This document shows, piece by piece, positions 63,063 to 64,000 of a stretch of DNA of 64,000 nt. Each line of letters starts with the position of its first letter. Within the stretch, counting starts at the first letter, position 1. Origin of the DNA: Falsirhodobacter sp051195255 (GTDB taxonomy: Bacteria; Pseudomonadota; Alphaproteobacteria; Rhodobacterales; Rhodobacteraceae); NCBI RefSeq assembly GCF_051195255.1, contig NZ_JBNJLK010000003.1, positions 62,001 to 126,000 of the forward strand, written 5' to 3'. The position numbers and the translations under genes are program-made. Under the pieces are notes generated by a model, which worked only from the letters and a program-made list of their open reading frames with translations, was not told the DNA's origin and made no database searches.

Positions 63063-64000
63063 ATGAACGGCCGCATCACCTTCGATCACTGGCCCACGCC
63101 TTGGCGCTGGGCGGGACTGATCGCCTTGGCCTTCGTGGCGGTCATCCTGTTCGAGATGCTGCGTTTTCCCGCGGCCCTGCTTTTGGGCCCCATGCTGTCC
63201 GCGATCTTTTTCGCGATCTGCGGCGGTGTGGTGCGGGTGCCGCAGGGGGCGTTTCGTGGCGCGCAGGTCATCATCGGTCTGATGATGGCCGCCAGCATTC
63301 CGCTGGACCTGGTGGGGGAGTTGCGGACCGAATGGCCCGTCTTCGTGTCGGGCATCCTGTTCAGCGTCGTGGCCGCGGGCATCCTTGGCTATTTCATGAC
63401 GCGGGCGAAGCTGTTTCCCGGCACGACGGCGATCTGGGGCTCCTCCCCCGGGGCGGCGGCGGCCATGGTCCTGATGTCCGAAGCCCATGGCGCCGACATG
63501 CGGCTGGTGGCCTTCATGCAATATCTGCGGGTCGCCTGCTGCGCGCTGCTGGCCACGATCCTGGCGCGCACGATGGGGTTGGACCCGTCCGCCCCCGCGC
63601 ATGACTTCTTTCCACCGACGCCCTTGGGGCCGGTGGCGCTGACGCTGGCCGTGGCGGTCGGGGTGGTGGTGCTGGGCCGCTTTGTGCGGGTTCCCGGCGG
63701 GCCGCTGGTCCTGTCGATGCTGGCCGGGGTCACGATGAAGGCCGTTGGGCTGCCGCTGGTGCTGCCGCCCGCGCTTCTGGCGCTGTGTTATGCCGTGGTC
63801 GGCTTCGGCGTCGGCCTGCGCTTCACCCCCGAGGTGGTGCGCCACGCCGCACGCGCCTTCCCGCGCACGCTCGCCTCCATCCTGACGCTGATCGCGGCCT
63901 GCGCGGCCTTCGGCTATGTCCTGCACATCGTGGCGGGGATCGATCTTCTGACCGCCCTTCTGGCGACCAGCCCGGGCGGCGCGGACACGGTGGCGATCAT
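63063..64000 (+). CDS. AbrB family membrane protein (3' part outside window)
   Basis: An open frame from the ATG at 63063 (AAGGATCC upstream) to the window end, 312 codons seen. It is almost entirely hydrophobic with repeated segments; PGTTAIWGSSPGAAAAMVLMS and, in the second half, LLTALLATSPGGADTVAI are the duplicated signature of the AbrB/Gate domain (quoted in part). Often annotated as a transcriptional regulator by name only; it is a membrane protein of unknown substrate. Same strand as the SulP gene, possibly co-transcribed. Confidence 0.85.
   Translation, partial: MNGRITFDHWPTPWRWAGLIALAFVAVILFEMLRFPAALLLGPMLSAIFFAICGGVVRVPQGAFRGAQVIIGLMMAASIPLDLVGELRTEWPVFVSGILFSVVAAGILGYFMTRAKLFPGTTAIWGSSPGAAAAMVLMSEAHGADMRLVAFMQYLRVACCALLATILARTMGLDPSAPAHDFFPPTPLGPVALTLAVAVGVVVLGRFVRVPGGPLVLSMLAGVTMKAVGLPLVLPPALLALCYAVVGFGVGLRFTPEVVRHAARAFPRTLASILTLIAACAAFGYVLHIVAGIDLLTALLATSPGGADTVAI

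Overview
The window is a gene-dense, high-GC chromosomal segment of an alphaproteobacterium, most likely a member of the Rhodobacterales (Rhodobacteraceae). The reasons are the GcrA cell-cycle regulator, a RibBA whose GTP-cyclohydrolase half has lost its zinc ligands, the formaldehyde dehydrogenase/cytochrome c pair known from Rhodobacter sphaeroides (adhI-cycI), and gene neighbourhoods such as dac-tmk-holB. I see no rRNA genes, phage, insertion sequence or CRISPR array. All assignments come from reading the sequence; no database search was possible.

Layout. 1-9 kb: housekeeping genes (holB, tmk and a D-Ala-D-Ala carboxypeptidase as an overlapping operon; purA; thiamine pyrophosphokinase; an aspC / conserved orf / sdaA operon; sdhE; an LdtR-like MarR regulator). 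9-13.7 kb: a three-gene capsule export cassette (KpsS-like, Wza-like lipoprotein, KpsC). 13.8-17.1 kb: riboflavin operon ribE-orf-ribBX-ribH-nusB with a clear terminator. 17.4-18.8 kb: a DUF481 outer-membrane protein with a long, repeat-bearing leader and a tail of degenerate tandem hairpin units. 18.8-24 kb: cysteine synthase, glutathione-dependent formaldehyde dehydrogenase, cytochrome c, a phosphoglycolate-phosphatase-like protein, a CYP152-type P450, and gcrA. 24.3-33.3 kb: argD-argF, aldo/keto reductase, hrpB, Lrp and Rrf2 regulators, small proteins, murA and tRNA-Thr(GGU). 33.4-37.7 kb: a 44-residue protein, cspA, SCO protein, inositol monophosphatase, and an Fsr-type MFS transporter behind a MetR-like regulator.

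37.8-42.6 kb: a tandem glycine riboswitch drives gcvT-gcvH-gcvP, followed by tRNA-Ala(CGC). 42.7-46.6 kb: a three-subunit membrane dehydrogenase (Tat-exported small subunit, GMC flavoprotein, triheme cytochrome c). 46.6-53.2 kb: a minus-strand thiamine operon thiD-thiO-thiS-thiG-thiE-thiF-thiY-tenA-thiX under a TPP riboswitch. It covers thiazole synthesis, HMP kinase, coupling, and salvage uptake, but has no transporter ATPase and no thiC. 53.5-55.7 kb, divergent from it: an exported rhodanese, a YeeE/YedE (thiosulfate-type) permease and a 54-residue protein. 55.7-61.3 kb: an RND tripartite efflux operon. 61.5-64 kb: a SulP transporter and the start of an AbrB-type membrane protein cut by the window end.

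Most convergent gene pairs abut or overlap by 4-20 bp. The least ordinary items are the ~75-bp tandem hairpin repeats after the DUF481 gene, the sulfur-handling genes beside and within the thiamine operon, the CYP152 peroxygenase candidate, and several small conserved-looking proteins of unknown role.
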